A DNA stretch of 64,000 nucleotides from an uncultured Mycoplasmatota bacterium. Its GTDB lineage: Bacteria > Bacillota_I > Bacilli_A > RF39 > UBA660. A program made the position numbers and the translations under genes. The stretch's first letter is position 1, and each line of letters begins with the position of its first letter. The notes under the pieces are model-generated. The model saw only the letters and a list, made by a program, of their open reading frames with translations. It did not search any database and had not been told where the DNA came from. Below, piece by piece: positions 8,119-16,985 of this stretch. Where the stretch lies: positions 3,146 through 67,145 of the forward strand of contig USDJ01000008.1 in NCBI GenBank assembly GCA_900553395.1. Direction: 5' to 3'.

Positions 8119-8505
8119 TTAAAAATATGTTTCTCTTAATTTCTTCGACATTTCTTCATCATCAACTGAATGTATTGAATGATTCCCTAATTTGCAAAAA
8201 TCTCTTACTTCTTGTTTAATTTCTCTTACTTTATTTTCTGTTGAAAAAACATAAAAAAATTTTACAAAATCGATTTTACTATCAAAGCAAGAATTCATCT
8301 TATATTTTATTCCTTCCCAATCATTACTGGCATTGCCTATCCATGATTCTCCTTGATATAAAGTATATATTAATTTAAATTTTTCTTGTTTATCTAATTT
8401 CGTTTGTTTTTCATCAATAATAATTAAATTATCTTTTATTATATTTTCTATAAAACTCCAATTATTAAAACTAACCGGAAATAAAACTAACATATAATGT
8501 TGCAT
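8119..8505 (-). CDS. Element cargo: 128-aa protein of unknown function
   Basis: I cannot name the family with confidence. Visible features are an N-terminal hydrophobic strand (MQHYMLVLFPV), GESWIGNASNDWEGIKYKM near the centre, and a C-terminal FCKLGNHSIHSVDDEEM block in which His, Ser and acidic residues look conserved enough to be catalytic or ligand-binding. It is compact, soluble and last of the five cargo genes, beginning 6 bp after the phosphatase stop. No strong ribosome-binding site is visible, so translation is probably coupled. It presumably acts with the P-loop kinase and phosphatase upstream, perhaps on a nucleotide or phosphorylated sugar; this is inference. Confidence 0.6.
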   Translation of the reverse strand: MQHYMLVLFPVSFNNWSFIENIIKDNLIIIDEKQTKLDKQEKFKLIYTLYQGESWIGNASNDWEGIKYKMNSCFDSKIDFVKFFYVFSTENKVREIKQEVRDFCKLGNHSIHSVDDEEMSKKLRETYF

Positions 8506-8511
8506 ATTTTA

Positions 8512-9030
8512 CTATCGTATAACCTCAATTATTTCAGCAGGTGAGATGTTTTCAATTTCAGTAACTGATTGAATTGCCATTTGATGGAAAACAAAAATAA
8601 TACATTCATAATTATTATATTTCTCGATTATATCTTGAACTCTTTTTTTCAAATGTTCTTTTGATTCCCAGTTCACTACCCTATCAACTGGTGGAACACC
8701 ACTGTTCTTAATATAATCTTTATAATATTCTTTCATTTCTTTAGCTTTATATTGATATGTTTTATCAGGCTCCCACTCTCTCAAATCAGGTTCTATTTTT
8801 ATATCTAGGCCTGTTTCTTTTGATATAATTGCTGCTGTTTGCAATGCTCTAGTATATGGTGAAGACACGATGAGTGATGCTTCTTTCAAGCGTGGATCTT
8901 TAGATGTCTTTATTACATCATCAATATATTCATCACTTAATTTAGCTAAATCATGTCCGTGCCCAATAAAATTATGGGCATCACCATAACTATAATCTGC
9001 TTTACCGTGTCTTATCATAAAAATCTTCAT
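8512..9030 (-). CDS. Histidine phosphatase family protein
   Basis: The protein has 172 residues. The RHG motif (IRHGKAD, residues 7-9) carries the phospho-accepting His. SSPYTRALQTAAI supplies the conserved Arg, EWEPD the acid region and FVFHQMAIQ (about 150) the second catalytic His. It belongs to the phosphoglycerate mutase-like superfamily and hydrolyses phosphomonoesters; the substrate is unknown. It lies 4 bp after the P-loop kinase gene with AAGGAGATG before the ATG. A kinase and a phosphatase side by side suggest opposing steps on one small molecule or a two-step modification. Confidence 0.85.
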   Translation of the reverse strand: MKIFMIRHGKADYSYGDAHNFIGHGHDLAKLSDEYIDDVIKTSKDPRLKEASLIVSSPYTRALQTAAIISKETGLDIKIEPDLREWEPDKTYQYKAKEMKEYYKDYIKNSGVPPVDRVVNWESKEHLKKRVQDIIEKYNNYECIIFVFHQMAIQSVTEIENISPAEIIEVIR

Positions 9031-9034
9031 ATAT

Positions 9035-9628
9035 TCATCTCCTTAATTTTAATGACTTGCATATACATTCACTGGCGTATGCTTTACTTTTTCCAGTTGT
9101 GTCAATAAATTCCTTCCTTGACCATATTTCCATTATATCATAAAATTCGTTTTGATAAAATTCAAAATCATTTTTGACCCAATTATTTTGTAAAATTTTG
9201 TCTCTATTTAAATTCCTTTTTAGTTTTTCACTTGAATCTGCTGTTAAAATAAATGTTATATCTGGGTTAACATACCATGCTTGATTTATCATATCTTTAT
9301 ATATTCTAAGCGCATTATCATAACCATTGTATTTACCTAATTTTAAGAAGGCGTATGAAACCGCTAAAATTGAAAGATAACTTCTTTCCATAAATACTAT
9401 TTTGTTTCGTTTCAATAATGATGATGCTAATATCATCCTCTCTTTTTCTATTTCAAGAAAAATTTGTTGATTTTTTAATTCTTCTTCTATATTCTTTGAT
9501 GGTTTAGGTGATAATGGATGATCCATAAATTCCTCAATTATTTCGACATTTGGAATTTCACTCAAAATTCTTGATGTAGTTGTCTTGCCGGAATTAGACG
9601 CTCCTTCTATTACATATAAATTTTTCAT
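9035..9628 (-). CDS. P-loop kinase / AAA-type ATPase, nucleoside-kinase-like
   Basis: The protein has 197 residues. The Walker A motif is at 8-16 (EGASNSGKTTT). A central helix with ERSYLS resembles the ERS/DRY region of deoxynucleoside and thymidylate kinases. DITFILTAD supplies a late beta strand and RNLNRDK a lid-like Arg cluster. No membrane segment is present. The substrate cannot be read from sequence; nucleoside, nucleotide or another small hydroxyl compound is possible. It is third in the cargo operon, 9 bp after the glycosyltransferase gene. Confidence 0.72.
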   Translation of the reverse strand: MKNLYVIEGASNSGKTTTSRILSEIPNVEIIEEFMDHPLSPKPSKNIEEELKNQQIFLEIEKERMILASSLLKRNKIVFMERSYLSILAVSYAFLKLGKYNGYDNALRIYKDMINQAWYVNPDITFILTADSSEKLKRNLNRDKILQNNWVKNDFEFYQNEFYDIMEIWSRKEFIDTTGKSKAYASECICKSLKLRR

Positions 9629-9637
9629 TATATATCA

Positions 9638-10924
9638 CTACCTTTCTGTTTTATATTTCTTCATTTTAAAATTGAATATGGAATATAAAGGACCCATATT
9701 AGATATAAATGTAGAGACACAAACAGCACATATCAGACTTAACTTATTGTTAATTTTTTTGTTTTCCAGTTTTTCTATAAGTTTTATTGTACTTAGATAA
9801 ACACATATTTGCATAAATATATAAGAAAATATTGATATTACAAGCAAAATAATATTTCTATAATATATACCAATTGCAAACGGCAAAATAATAATAATTG
9901 ACCACAATAGCCAACTTAAATTCATACGAACTCTTTGAAAAAGCCAGTTTTTACATGAATTGGAAATTTTTTTATCTTTTTTTAGGTTACTTTTTATCAT
10001 CTTAACCCATTGATTAGAAGTTCTAAACCAGTTAGCATTTTGCTTGATTAATACTGATATATTTTTGGGCGTTTCCATGTTTTCTAGTTTTAAAACAGGA
10101 GTAATCTTAATATTTCTATTTCTAATAATTGAGCTCATGTATATATCTTCACACCAAAATTTATTATTAAATCCTTCGATTTTTCTTAGTATGTCCAATC
10201 TGATATACAATCCATGTCCAACAACATAAGTGTATAATAAATTTGGAAAAGTTAAGGAGTTTATCAAGCCATATTTTATTTCAAAATTACTTTGGTAAAG
10301 TGCAAATCCCTTCATGATAAATGAAAGATTTTCTAAATTGCTAAACGCATAAGAGTACTGCTGTATTATTTCTGGGTAATCTTGATTTTTAATTATATTC
10401 AAAACACTATTTATCGTGTCTAAATTTGGTCTACTGTCTGCATTATATACAGAAAAATATATTTTTTTACTATTGTTATAATTTTTGTATTCTTTCATTA
10501 CGTAATTTAGCTGATCCGCCATTATTCCGTCTTTATATGGATAATGTAAAAGTTTGACTTTATTTATCTTATTTTCGTTGATATATTCATTTACCACATC
10601 AAATGTTGTCTTGTTTATTTCTTGCTTGGTCAAAAGCTGTTCGTATTTTTCTTTTTCTGTTGTCACAATAATTAATTCTATATTATCTTTATCGTTTATT
10701 AAATTCAAAAAATAATCTATTGTTTCTTTTATAACAGATTGCTCTCGCAGACAAGGAATGATAATTAGTATTTTACAATCTGAAAGCCTATTATTATTAT
10801 TTTTATATACTCTTATACTTTTAATTTTTCTTTTAGCTATACAAGTTTTTAACATATTCCAAAATGCATTTATGATTTCTAAAGCTACTATTATCCAATA
10901 AATTATTAATAATATACCTTTCAT
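9638..10924 (-). CDS. Membrane glycosyltransferase family 2 protein
   Basis: The protein has 428 residues. One N-terminal helix (about 2-22) precedes the GT-A domain: IIIPCLREQSVIKETIDYF at the nucleotide-binding start, NADSRP as the DxD-like metal site, WCEDIYMSSIIRNR as the catalytic acid segment and NANWFRTSNQW resembling the QxxRW acceptor region of processive GT2 enzymes. Three or four C-terminal helices anchor it. It probably transfers sugar from an activated donor to a lipid or growing glycan at the membrane. SD AAGGGGTGG favours the ATG at 10924, which overlaps the preceding stop (ATGA). Confidence 0.85.
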   Translation of the reverse strand: MKGILLIIYWIIVALEIINAFWNMLKTCIAKRKIKSIRVYKNNNNRLSDCKILIIIPCLREQSVIKETIDYFLNLINDKDNIELIIVTTEKEKYEQLLTKQEINKTTFDVVNEYINENKINKVKLLHYPYKDGIMADQLNYVMKEYKNYNNSKKIYFSVYNADSRPNLDTINSVLNIIKNQDYPEIIQQYSYAFSNLENLSFIMKGFALYQSNFEIKYGLINSLTFPNLLYTYVVGHGLYIRLDILRKIEGFNNKFWCEDIYMSSIIRNRNIKITPVLKLENMETPKNISVLIKQNANWFRTSNQWVKMIKSNLKKDKKISNSCKNWLFQRVRMNLSWLLWSIIIILPFAIGIYYRNIILLVISIFSYIFMQICVYLSTIKLIEKLENKKINNKLSLICAVCVSTFISNMGPLYSIFNFKMKKYKTER

Positions 10925-11574
10925 AAATTCCACCCCTTCCCTTTTGCTAAATTATCAATCGTCTCACAATAACTATCAAGCATTCCACGACTAATGAAAA
11001 ATTCTTTATCATATTTAGCATCTAGTAAGTCAAAAACTAAAAATTGAACTTTAATTTTGAGATATAAACAAATAGCTAGTCGATGTGCACCATCGATCGG
11101 AATTCCTGTTTTACTTATAGGTATTATAGTCTTGCTTAAGCCTTCTGCTTTTATAGATTCAATTAATATGTTAAAATTGTCAATAAAATTATCTGGACTA
11201 GATTTACTTCCATCAGGTTCAAAAAAATTATTAAAGGCTTTAATATGCGATAAATATATTTTTTTAGCCAAGTCATAGTCTTTCTTTTCAATATAACTTT
11301 TTACATAAAAATATTTCACATAGATATCATATCTATAACGAGATGTCAATTTTTCGGGACTACATTCATACATGTAATATTGTTTTCTTTTTTCTAGCAA
11401 TGAATATATATAGTGATTATTAATAAGTTTGTTCGCATCATTTTCATCTATAATCTTAATTAGCTTACTATTTTTTATAGGACTCATATTAATATTGGTG
11501 ATAACTATATTGGAACTATTATAAAATTTATCAAATATTATTTTTCCCATATTAGGTATTTCTTTGGTCCTCAT
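10921..11574 (-). CDS. ParB/Srx-like domain protein, first cargo gene
   Basis: The protein has 217 residues. The recognisable part is near 160-185: IPISKTGIPIDGAHRLAICL. The DGAHRLA core is typical of ParB/sulfiredoxin-like folds, which bind nucleotides in several unrelated contexts. The N-terminal half is charged and helical without a known signature. No membrane segment is seen. It opens the cargo operon behind a strong promoter at 11636-11664. The ATG at 11574 has GGATGTG upstream; an internal ATG (MGKIIFDKF) has none. A plasmid-partition role is unlikely because no ParA is near; a nucleotide-dependent regulator or enzyme for the glycosyltransferase step is a guess. Confidence 0.55.
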   Translation of the reverse strand: MRTKEIPNMGKIIFDKFYNSSNIVITNINMSPIKNSKLIKIIDENDANKLINNHYIYSLLEKRKQYYMYECSPEKLTSRYRYDIYVKYFYVKSYIEKKDYDLAKKIYLSHIKAFNNFFEPDGSKSSPDNFIDNFNILIESIKAEGLSKTIIPISKTGIPIDGAHRLAICLYLKIKVQFLVFDLLDAKYDKEFFISRGMLDSYCETIDNLAKGKGWNL

Positions 11575-11635
11575 ACTATTATCACATCCAATATAAATAT
11601 TTAATCAAGATAATTTAAAGTGTTTATCGAGAAGT

Positions 11636-11664
11636 AGTATACAGTTTATATATAATTTTGTCAA
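11636..11664 (-). promoter_or_regulatory. Sigma-A promoter of the cargo operon
   Basis: On the minus strand TTGACA (11659-11664) and TATACT (11636-11641) are separated by exactly 17 bp. The -10 lies about 62 bases upstream of the first cargo gene. Confidence 0.75.
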
Positions 11665-11776
11665 CCTGTATTTACCTAATTAAATAAAAGATGGAAATCT
11701 GCTTTTAAAGCTGTCAAAGACTTATATAGTTATAAGCTTTGAATTAAATTCAATAAATATGCATAATTAAAAAAAA

Positions 11777-12694
11777 TCAGCATACTAATATATTGCTTTC
11801 GGGTGTTACAATATTAAAAGTAGAACCTGGTTCATATGTCATCCAAATTGGAAGATTTCTATTTATTTGCTCTACAGTATAATTTTTATAATTACTAGGG
11901 CTAAAATCTGGACGTGATGATATAGCGAGTATTTCTCCACTATTCGGATCCATTACTATACCTAGTGCTTGATCTGGATTATATTGACTAATAGCATTAT
12001 CAAGTTCCCTTTCTAGTGCCTTTTGCAAATCAAAGTTTATAGTAAGCGTCATATTAACCCCACTTTGTGGTTGTTCATATACCTGTGACATAGAAAGACT
12101 ATTACCTTTAGCATCACTAAAATATTTTATAGCCCCATCACTACCAGTTAAATATTTATCATATATTAATTCCAGACCACTTAAACCCTGATTATCTATT
12201 CCAACAAATCCAATAGTATGTGATAATAAATTATCATAAGGATAATTCCTTTTTGCCTCTTTTACTAAATACACACCTTTTAATCCTAAAGAGTTTATCT
12301 TATCGGCTATATCATAGCTTAAGTTTCTTCCTTCGGGATGAACTCTTTCTATCGAAGTTTTCTTTGATACGTGCGAATACATATTTTCATAACTAACATT
12401 AAGTATTTCAGAAAGCTTACTTGCAGTTAAACTCTTATCTTCTATCTGATTTGGTATTAAGATAAGTGAAGTCGTAGTAATATTACCAGCTAGTTCTACT
12501 CCGTTTCTATCATATATTATTCCTCTATTAGCAGCAAGCGGTAAATTTCTGCTCCATAAACTTGTAGCATACTTATTTAATTTTTTGTAATCTATTACTT
12601 GAATATAAAAAACCTTAAAAATTATTAAAAAAAATAAAAATAGTGTTGCAAATATTATAATTTTAATCCTTACGTGTATACTTTTAAAAAACAT
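11777..12694 (-). pseudogene. N-terminal part of a class B penicillin-binding protein (SpoVD/FtsI-like), split by the element
   Basis: The frame encodes a cytoplasmic stub, one membrane helix (about 10-32) and the PBP dimerisation domain starting NRGIIYDRNGVELAG. The transpeptidase domain begins LDNAISQYNPDQALGIVMDP and runs to WMTYEPGSTF. The SxxK serine is at about residue 291, but the element replaces the Lys codon, and 14 element-derived residues follow before the stop. The missing continuation lies at 5845-6067. GGTGAT precedes the ATG at 12694; the upstream ATG at 12727 has no SD. The protein would cross-link peptidoglycan, probably in division or sporulation, but is inactive here. Confidence 0.85.
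11797..11822. other. attR: right element end
   Basis: The inverted half-site TTTCGGGTGTTAC (11797-11809) is followed by an A/T spacer and the core AAAGTA (11817-11822), then by intact PBP coding sequence. It mirrors the left end at 6062-6077. Confidence 0.75.
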
Positions 12695-12759
12695 TTTATC
12701 ACCACTTAAATTTATGAATAAAAACATATATTAATTCAAAAATTATAAATAGTAGTAAT

Positions 12760-12788
12760 TTGACATTTAAACTTAATTGATATATAAT
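12760..12788 (+). promoter_or_regulatory. Consensus promoter of the 107-aa gene
   Basis: TTGACA (12760-12765) and TATAAT (12783-12788) with a 17-bp spacer form a perfect sigma-A promoter 27 bases before the ATG. Confidence 0.8.
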
Positions 12789-12814
12789 CTATCTCGAAGT
12801 AAGAAGGTGTATTG

Positions 12815-13138
12815 ATGAAAAAAAATAAAATTAATTTATTTCAAGTAAGTATTTCAAATAAATCAAATTCATTTATTTTCTCTCTACCACATTCTAATGA
12901 TGATCTTACCTATGACTATTTTGTGTTATCTGAAGGTGATGAAATAATTGTTGAAAAGATTACTAATGTATTAAATTTTCTACAAGATGGCCATATAACA
13001 CTTGTACCAATCGAATTTGGAACTGACGAATTTTTAAAATTTCAAGAATTATATGAAAAATATTGTGACAAGCACAATAAAGCAAATAAATTAAAGGTAA
13101 ATATTAAAAGCGAAAAAAATAATCCTCATTTTAACTAA
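12815..13138 (+). CDS. 107-aa protein of unknown function
   Basis: A soluble, acidic-to-basic small protein starting MKKNKINLFQVSISNKSNSF. No signal peptide, membrane helix or known motif is seen. A central stretch (EGDEIIVEKITNVLNFLQDG) may be a helix. AGAAGG supports the ATG at 12815 over the TTG at 12812. It has its own consensus promoter and intrinsic terminator, so it is a monocistronic, probably well-expressed gene between the PBP remnant and a convergent unknown gene. I do not recognise the family. Confidence 0.7.
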   Translation: MKKNKINLFQVSISNKSNSFIFSLPHSNDDLTYDYFVLSEGDEIIVEKITNVLNFLQDGHITLVPIEFGTDEFLKFQELYEKYCDKHNKANKLKVNIKSEKNNPHFN

Positions 13139-13153
13139 ATGAGGATTTTTTGT
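13119..13153 (+). terminator. Terminator of the 107-aa gene
   Basis: AATCCTCATTTT pairs with AAATGAGGATTTTTT across a four-base loop around the stop codon. Confidence 0.8.
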
Positions 13154-13189
13154 ATTACTATATAAAATTAAAATAAAAACATTATTTTA

Positions 13190-14902
13190 TTATAAACTTG
13201 TCTTCTTAACTTCTACATTTTCTAAACTAGCGATTTTATCATTTAATCTTTTACTAATAATCATAAGTTTTGATCTTGCAGAAACAATATTTAAAATATC
13301 AACCGGTTTAAATTCATTTTTCTTCAAATCATAAAGGAAGAAATACTCTGAATCTTTTTCTTTACCTATAATATTAAATAATATAAAATAACTGCCATCT
13401 TCCCTACTCTTTAAAGGATAATATTGTATTCTGTTTAAAGCAGGGCTATATTGTATATCGTATTTTTCAAATTGGCAATTATTAAAATTTAATTCCCGAA
13501 ACATATCTGAAATAAGCTCGCTAATTATAGCAGACTGTTCACTATAGCCTAATTTATTAAAACTAGTTGGCCCTTCATTGCAATCTAGTATCCTAGAAAA
13601 CATAGTACTAAACTTTAAAGCAATATATCTATTTGAAACATACTTATCATCATTAAATATTCTATCCGGATCAATAAAATGAAACATTATTTTATGAAGT
13701 AAAATGGAAAAATTATTTTTTTCAAATCTTCTTTCCTTTACCAATGTCACAATTGAATTTACCTTGCTTAGCAAAGCAAGAGGATTATAAAATTCATCTA
13801 AAGGCTCATTAGGTAGCACCTTTTTAGATTTTTTATACCAAACCTGAAATGGATTATCATCTGAATTAATTAAAACCTCCCTAGAACTGATTGGATATTC
13901 TAAGTATTTTGATGCAAAATATTGCTTTATAATATTAGATACATCATTAAGCCATCCTTCATAATCGTAAATAGGATCTTTTACATTAGAATCTAGTTTA
14001 AAACCGGTCATTCTTAAAATCTTAGATAATATGATATTACAAAGTCTTCTCATCCATATATTAAAATCATCATCACTTATAGAAGAAAAACTGTCTTCAT
14101 TTAAATTAATTAATCTACCATTAGTTCCAACAAACTCGACAAGTGTATTATATATTATGGTATTTTCTTCAGCAATTAAATAATACCAATCATTTTTTCT
14201 TAAATATTGTTTAATTATCGCAAATGAAACATCGTTATACTGAAGTGCATATTCTCTTATTGGATTACCAAGAGATTCATATTTATAGTATGAATTTAAA
14301 TATCCCAAATAGTTATCAATCTCTCTTATTTTGCTTTCGGATAAAAGAGTATGATTAATGGCTTCGCCTTCGTAAGTTGGAACAGCATTTCCATTTTTAT
14401 CTTTTCTATATTGTGGAATATTAAGTGCGAAATGTCTAGTCTTAAACCCATTTTGTATATAAGGTAAATCTGCTGCCAAATTCAAAAAATATGTATTTTT
14501 CTGATCTTTTACAGCTAGAAACCAATGATGCATTAAAAACGAATCGTCTTTAAACTCATTTTTTTCAGTATCTGGAATCTCAAAATATTTACTAGTTTTA
14601 ACAAGATACGACTCTATGCCAAGTTTGTCATAGCACATTTTTAAAATCAAAGCAGCCGATCTACAAATTACAGCATTCCAATCATCTTTTGTTTCTGTTT
14701 TGTCATCTTCATATATTTCTTTTAAATCTTTTACACTCATACCCTCTATTTCAGGTTTATTGAATATACCCCAGAAAAATTCTACATATTTTTTTAAACG
14801 TTTTCCGAGTGAAAGATATACATATCTAATTTTAAGAATCGTAGGCCACTCATCATTTACATTCGAAACTACCTCGTTTACTAACTCTTCTATACTGTTC
14901 AT
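13190..14902 (-). CDS. 570-aa protein with a possible transglutaminase-like N-terminal domain
   Basis: No signal peptide or membrane helix is visible. Around residues 90-160, ICRSAALILKMCYDKLGIES, MHHWFLAVKD and YFLNLAADL have the order and spacing of the Cys, His and acidic or polar residues of transglutaminase/papain-like folds. The Cys before a long helix followed by a paired HH strand is the main clue. The remaining 400 residues are helical and unrecognised. GGGTG precedes the ATG at 14902. It is monocistronic between a convergent unknown gene and the metal ATPase. A peptidase or amide-transfer role is inference. Confidence 0.5.
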   Translation of the reverse strand: MNSIEELVNEVVSNVNDEWPTILKIRYVYLSLGKRLKKYVEFFWGIFNKPEIEGMSVKDLKEIYEDDKTETKDDWNAVICRSAALILKMCYDKLGIESYLVKTSKYFEIPDTEKNEFKDDSFLMHHWFLAVKDQKNTYFLNLAADLPYIQNGFKTRHFALNIPQYRKDKNGNAVPTYEGEAINHTLLSESKIREIDNYLGYLNSYYKYESLGNPIREYALQYNDVSFAIIKQYLRKNDWYYLIAEENTIIYNTLVEFVGTNGRLINLNEDSFSSISDDDFNIWMRRLCNIILSKILRMTGFKLDSNVKDPIYDYEGWLNDVSNIIKQYFASKYLEYPISSREVLINSDDNPFQVWYKKSKKVLPNEPLDEFYNPLALLSKVNSIVTLVKERRFEKNNFSILLHKIMFHFIDPDRIFNDDKYVSNRYIALKFSTMFSRILDCNEGPTSFNKLGYSEQSAIISELISDMFRELNFNNCQFEKYDIQYSPALNRIQYYPLKSREDGSYFILFNIIGKEKDSEYFFLYDLKKNEFKPVDILNIVSARSKLMIISKRLNDKIASLENVEVKKTSL

Positions 14903-14951
14903 AATAAACACCCAGTATTAATTTTATCATACATTACGCTTTTTATAAATA

Positions 14952-16985
14952 CTATCTTTTCTTTTTTAATATTCTCAAAGTATTTAGTATTGTTAAAAGT
15001 GTAACTCCAACATCAGCAAATACAGCTTGCCACATATTTGAAATACCTAGAGCACTTAAAACTAATACTAAAATTTTTAATGATATAGCAAATATCAAGT
15101 TTTCTCTAATAATTTTATTTGTATATCTTGATATATCAATAGCAGTATTTATTTTAGATAAATCATCTGTCATTATTACTACATCTGAAGCCTCTATAGC
15201 AGCGTCTGTTCCAATTCCACCCATAGATATACCTATATGAGCTAAAGCAAGAGTTGGAGCATCATTTATTCCATCGCCTACAAAGGCAACTATATTATTA
15301 TCTATATACTCTTTAACACAAGTATATTTATCACTTGGTAACATTTCGTATTTTACTTCTTTTATGCCAACTTCTTTTGCTACCTTTATTGCATTATTTT
15401 TACTATCACCAGTAAACATTTCACATATAATATTTTTGTTTTGTAATTCTTTTATTGCAGGCTTCGCATTATCTTTAATCCTATCTACTATATTTACTGA
15501 AGCAACTACTAAGCCATCTATAGAAATATATGCTACTGCACCTATATCTTCACATTTACATAGTTTATAATTGCCTATTAATATATTTTCTTTTCCTATA
15601 GAAAATGATATTCCACTACCTTTTATTTCTTTAAAGTTTTTAACATCACTACTATCAGTTTTTATATTTATAGCATCTGTAATACTCTTGGCAAGAGGAT
15701 GATTAGATAGTGATTCTCCTTTTTTTAATATAGTTTCTATTTCTTTTTTACTATACTTTTCATTAATAATCTTTATATCTATATTTTCAAATTTACCTGT
15801 AGTAATTGTCCCTGTTTTATCAAATATAATTCTATTTATATTTTTTAAATTATCTAAATAATTACTTCCCTTTATCAAAATTCCACATTTTGATGATAAA
15901 CCAATGCCAGCAAAATAACTGAGTGGTACTGAAATAGCTATGGCACAAGGACAGGAAATAACTAAAAATACTAACGATTTATATATCCAAGTATTTAATG
16001 GTTGACTAGTAAAAATAGCTCCATACAAACTCAAAAGTATAGCTAATAAAAATACACTTGGAGTATAAATTTTAGATAGTTTTGATACAGTAGTTTCTGT
16101 TTTAGCTTTATTATCAGTAGCATTTAAAGTAAGTTCTAAAATTTTATTTACAGTACTATCTTCATATATAGTATTTACTTTTACAGTAATAAGGCCATTT
16201 TCATTAATCATTCCAGAGGTTACAGAATCTCCTTCTTTTACAGGTTTAAGTATGCTTTCACCCGTTATAGCACTAGTATTTAATTTAGCAGTTCCATCTA
16301 ATATAACTCCATCTAGAGGTACTTTTTCTCCTGTTTTAACTATAATTATATCTCCTACTTTTACCTCTTCTGGTGATACTACAATTATTTTATCATCTAC
16401 TTTTTTATTGGCAAAAGAAGATTTTATATTCATTAAATCAGAAATAGACTTTCTAGAATTATTTATTGCTATACCTTCTAGTATTTTACCTATTTCATAT
16501 AAAACAATAACCATAAGTCCTTCACTTTGTTTATCTATCAAATATGCTCCAATACAAGATATTGTAATTAAAAAATTTTCATTTAAACTCTTTTCTTGTA
16601 TCAGCATTCTAATAGCCTTCAGTGCTGTTTTATGCAAAAGTATAATATAACCTATAATTATTAGAACATTTTTAACTATATTATTAGTTTTTAAAAATAG
16701 TCCTAACAATCCAATAATGGTACCAATTAAAAGTATTAATACTCTTTTTTTCACATTTTCAGTCTTTACATTTTTATCATATATAGTAGTTTCTGGTTCT
16801 ATTTTTTTTACAATTTTATTTACATACTTCAAAACATCATTCGATAAATCAGTTTCGATTGTAAGTTTAAGACTTGAAAAATTAACTATAGCTTTATCTA
16901 TATTCTTATCTTTATTTAAAGCATCCTCTATCTTTTTAGCACAATTAGCGCAATCTAGAGAACTAATATTAAATTTATATCTCAT
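14952..16985 (-). CDS. cadA: Heavy-metal P1B-type ATPase (Cd/Zn/Pb exporter type)
   Basis: The protein has 677 residues. The N-terminal HMA domain binds metal through DCANC (about 10-14). Eight hydrophobic helices surround an actuator domain with TGES, the ion-binding SCPCAIA (about 345), DKTGT with the phosphorylated Asp (about 390), HPLA of the nucleotide domain and GDGINDAP. The CPC motif and a CadC-type repressor next door point to export of Zn, Cd or Pb at the membrane; copper cannot be fully excluded. Its start overlaps the regulator stop by about 10 bases, so the pair is translationally coupled. Confidence 0.93.
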   Translation of the reverse strand: MRYKFNISSLDCANCAKKIEDALNKDKNIDKAIVNFSSLKLTIETDLSNDVLKYVNKIVKKIEPETTIYDKNVKTENVKKRVLILLIGTIIGLLGLFLKTNNIVKNVLIIIGYIILLHKTALKAIRMLIQEKSLNENFLITISCIGAYLIDKQSEGLMVIVLYEIGKILEGIAINNSRKSISDLMNIKSSFANKKVDDKIIVVSPEEVKVGDIIIVKTGEKVPLDGVILDGTAKLNTSAITGESILKPVKEGDSVTSGMINENGLITVKVNTIYEDSTVNKILELTLNATDNKAKTETTVSKLSKIYTPSVFLLAILLSLYGAIFTSQPLNTWIYKSLVFLVISCPCAIAISVPLSYFAGIGLSSKCGILIKGSNYLDNLKNINRIIFDKTGTITTGKFENIDIKIINEKYSKKEIETILKKGESLSNHPLAKSITDAINIKTDSSDVKNFKEIKGSGISFSIGKENILIGNYKLCKCEDIGAVAYISIDGLVVASVNIVDRIKDNAKPAIKELQNKNIICEMFTGDSKNNAIKVAKEVGIKEVKYEMLPSDKYTCVKEYIDNNIVAFVGDGINDAPTLALAHIGISMGGIGTDAAIEASDVVIMTDDLSKINTAIDISRYTNKIIRENLIFAISLKILVLVLSALGISNMWQAVFADVGVTLLTILNTLRILKKKR

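Larger units (their letters stand above)
6062..11822. mobile_element. Integrative element with large serine recombinase, about 5.76 kb
   Basis: Both ends carry AAAGTA (6062-6067 and 11817-11822). Just inside lie half-sites GTAACCCCCGAAA (6065-6077) and TTTCGGGTGTTAC (11797-11809), which are inverted copies with one mismatch. Joining the two outer flanks gives GGT TCT ACT TTC AAA, so the host PBP frame is restored as GSTFKIIT. Joining the inner ends rebuilds an attP with 13-bp inverted arms around an A/T core. The recombinase gene ends about 70 bp from the left end, as is usual. Cargo is a five-gene operon plus a small gene before the recombinase. The intact recombinase and sharp ends suggest it may still be mobile. 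Confidence 0.85.

Noticed and set aside
10921..11574. Plasmid partition system based on the ParB-like motif
   Set aside because: No ParA-type ATPase, parS-like repeats or replication gene is present; the motif is shared by many non-partition proteins.
8119..11574. Known toxin-antitoxin or restriction-modification module
   Set aside because: No nuclease, methylase, toxin or antitoxin motif is visible in any of the five cargo proteins.
11777..12727. 316-aa ORF as an intact penicillin-binding protein
   Set aside because: Homology stops inside the SxxK motif and the last 14 codons come from the element; SxN and KTG are absent.
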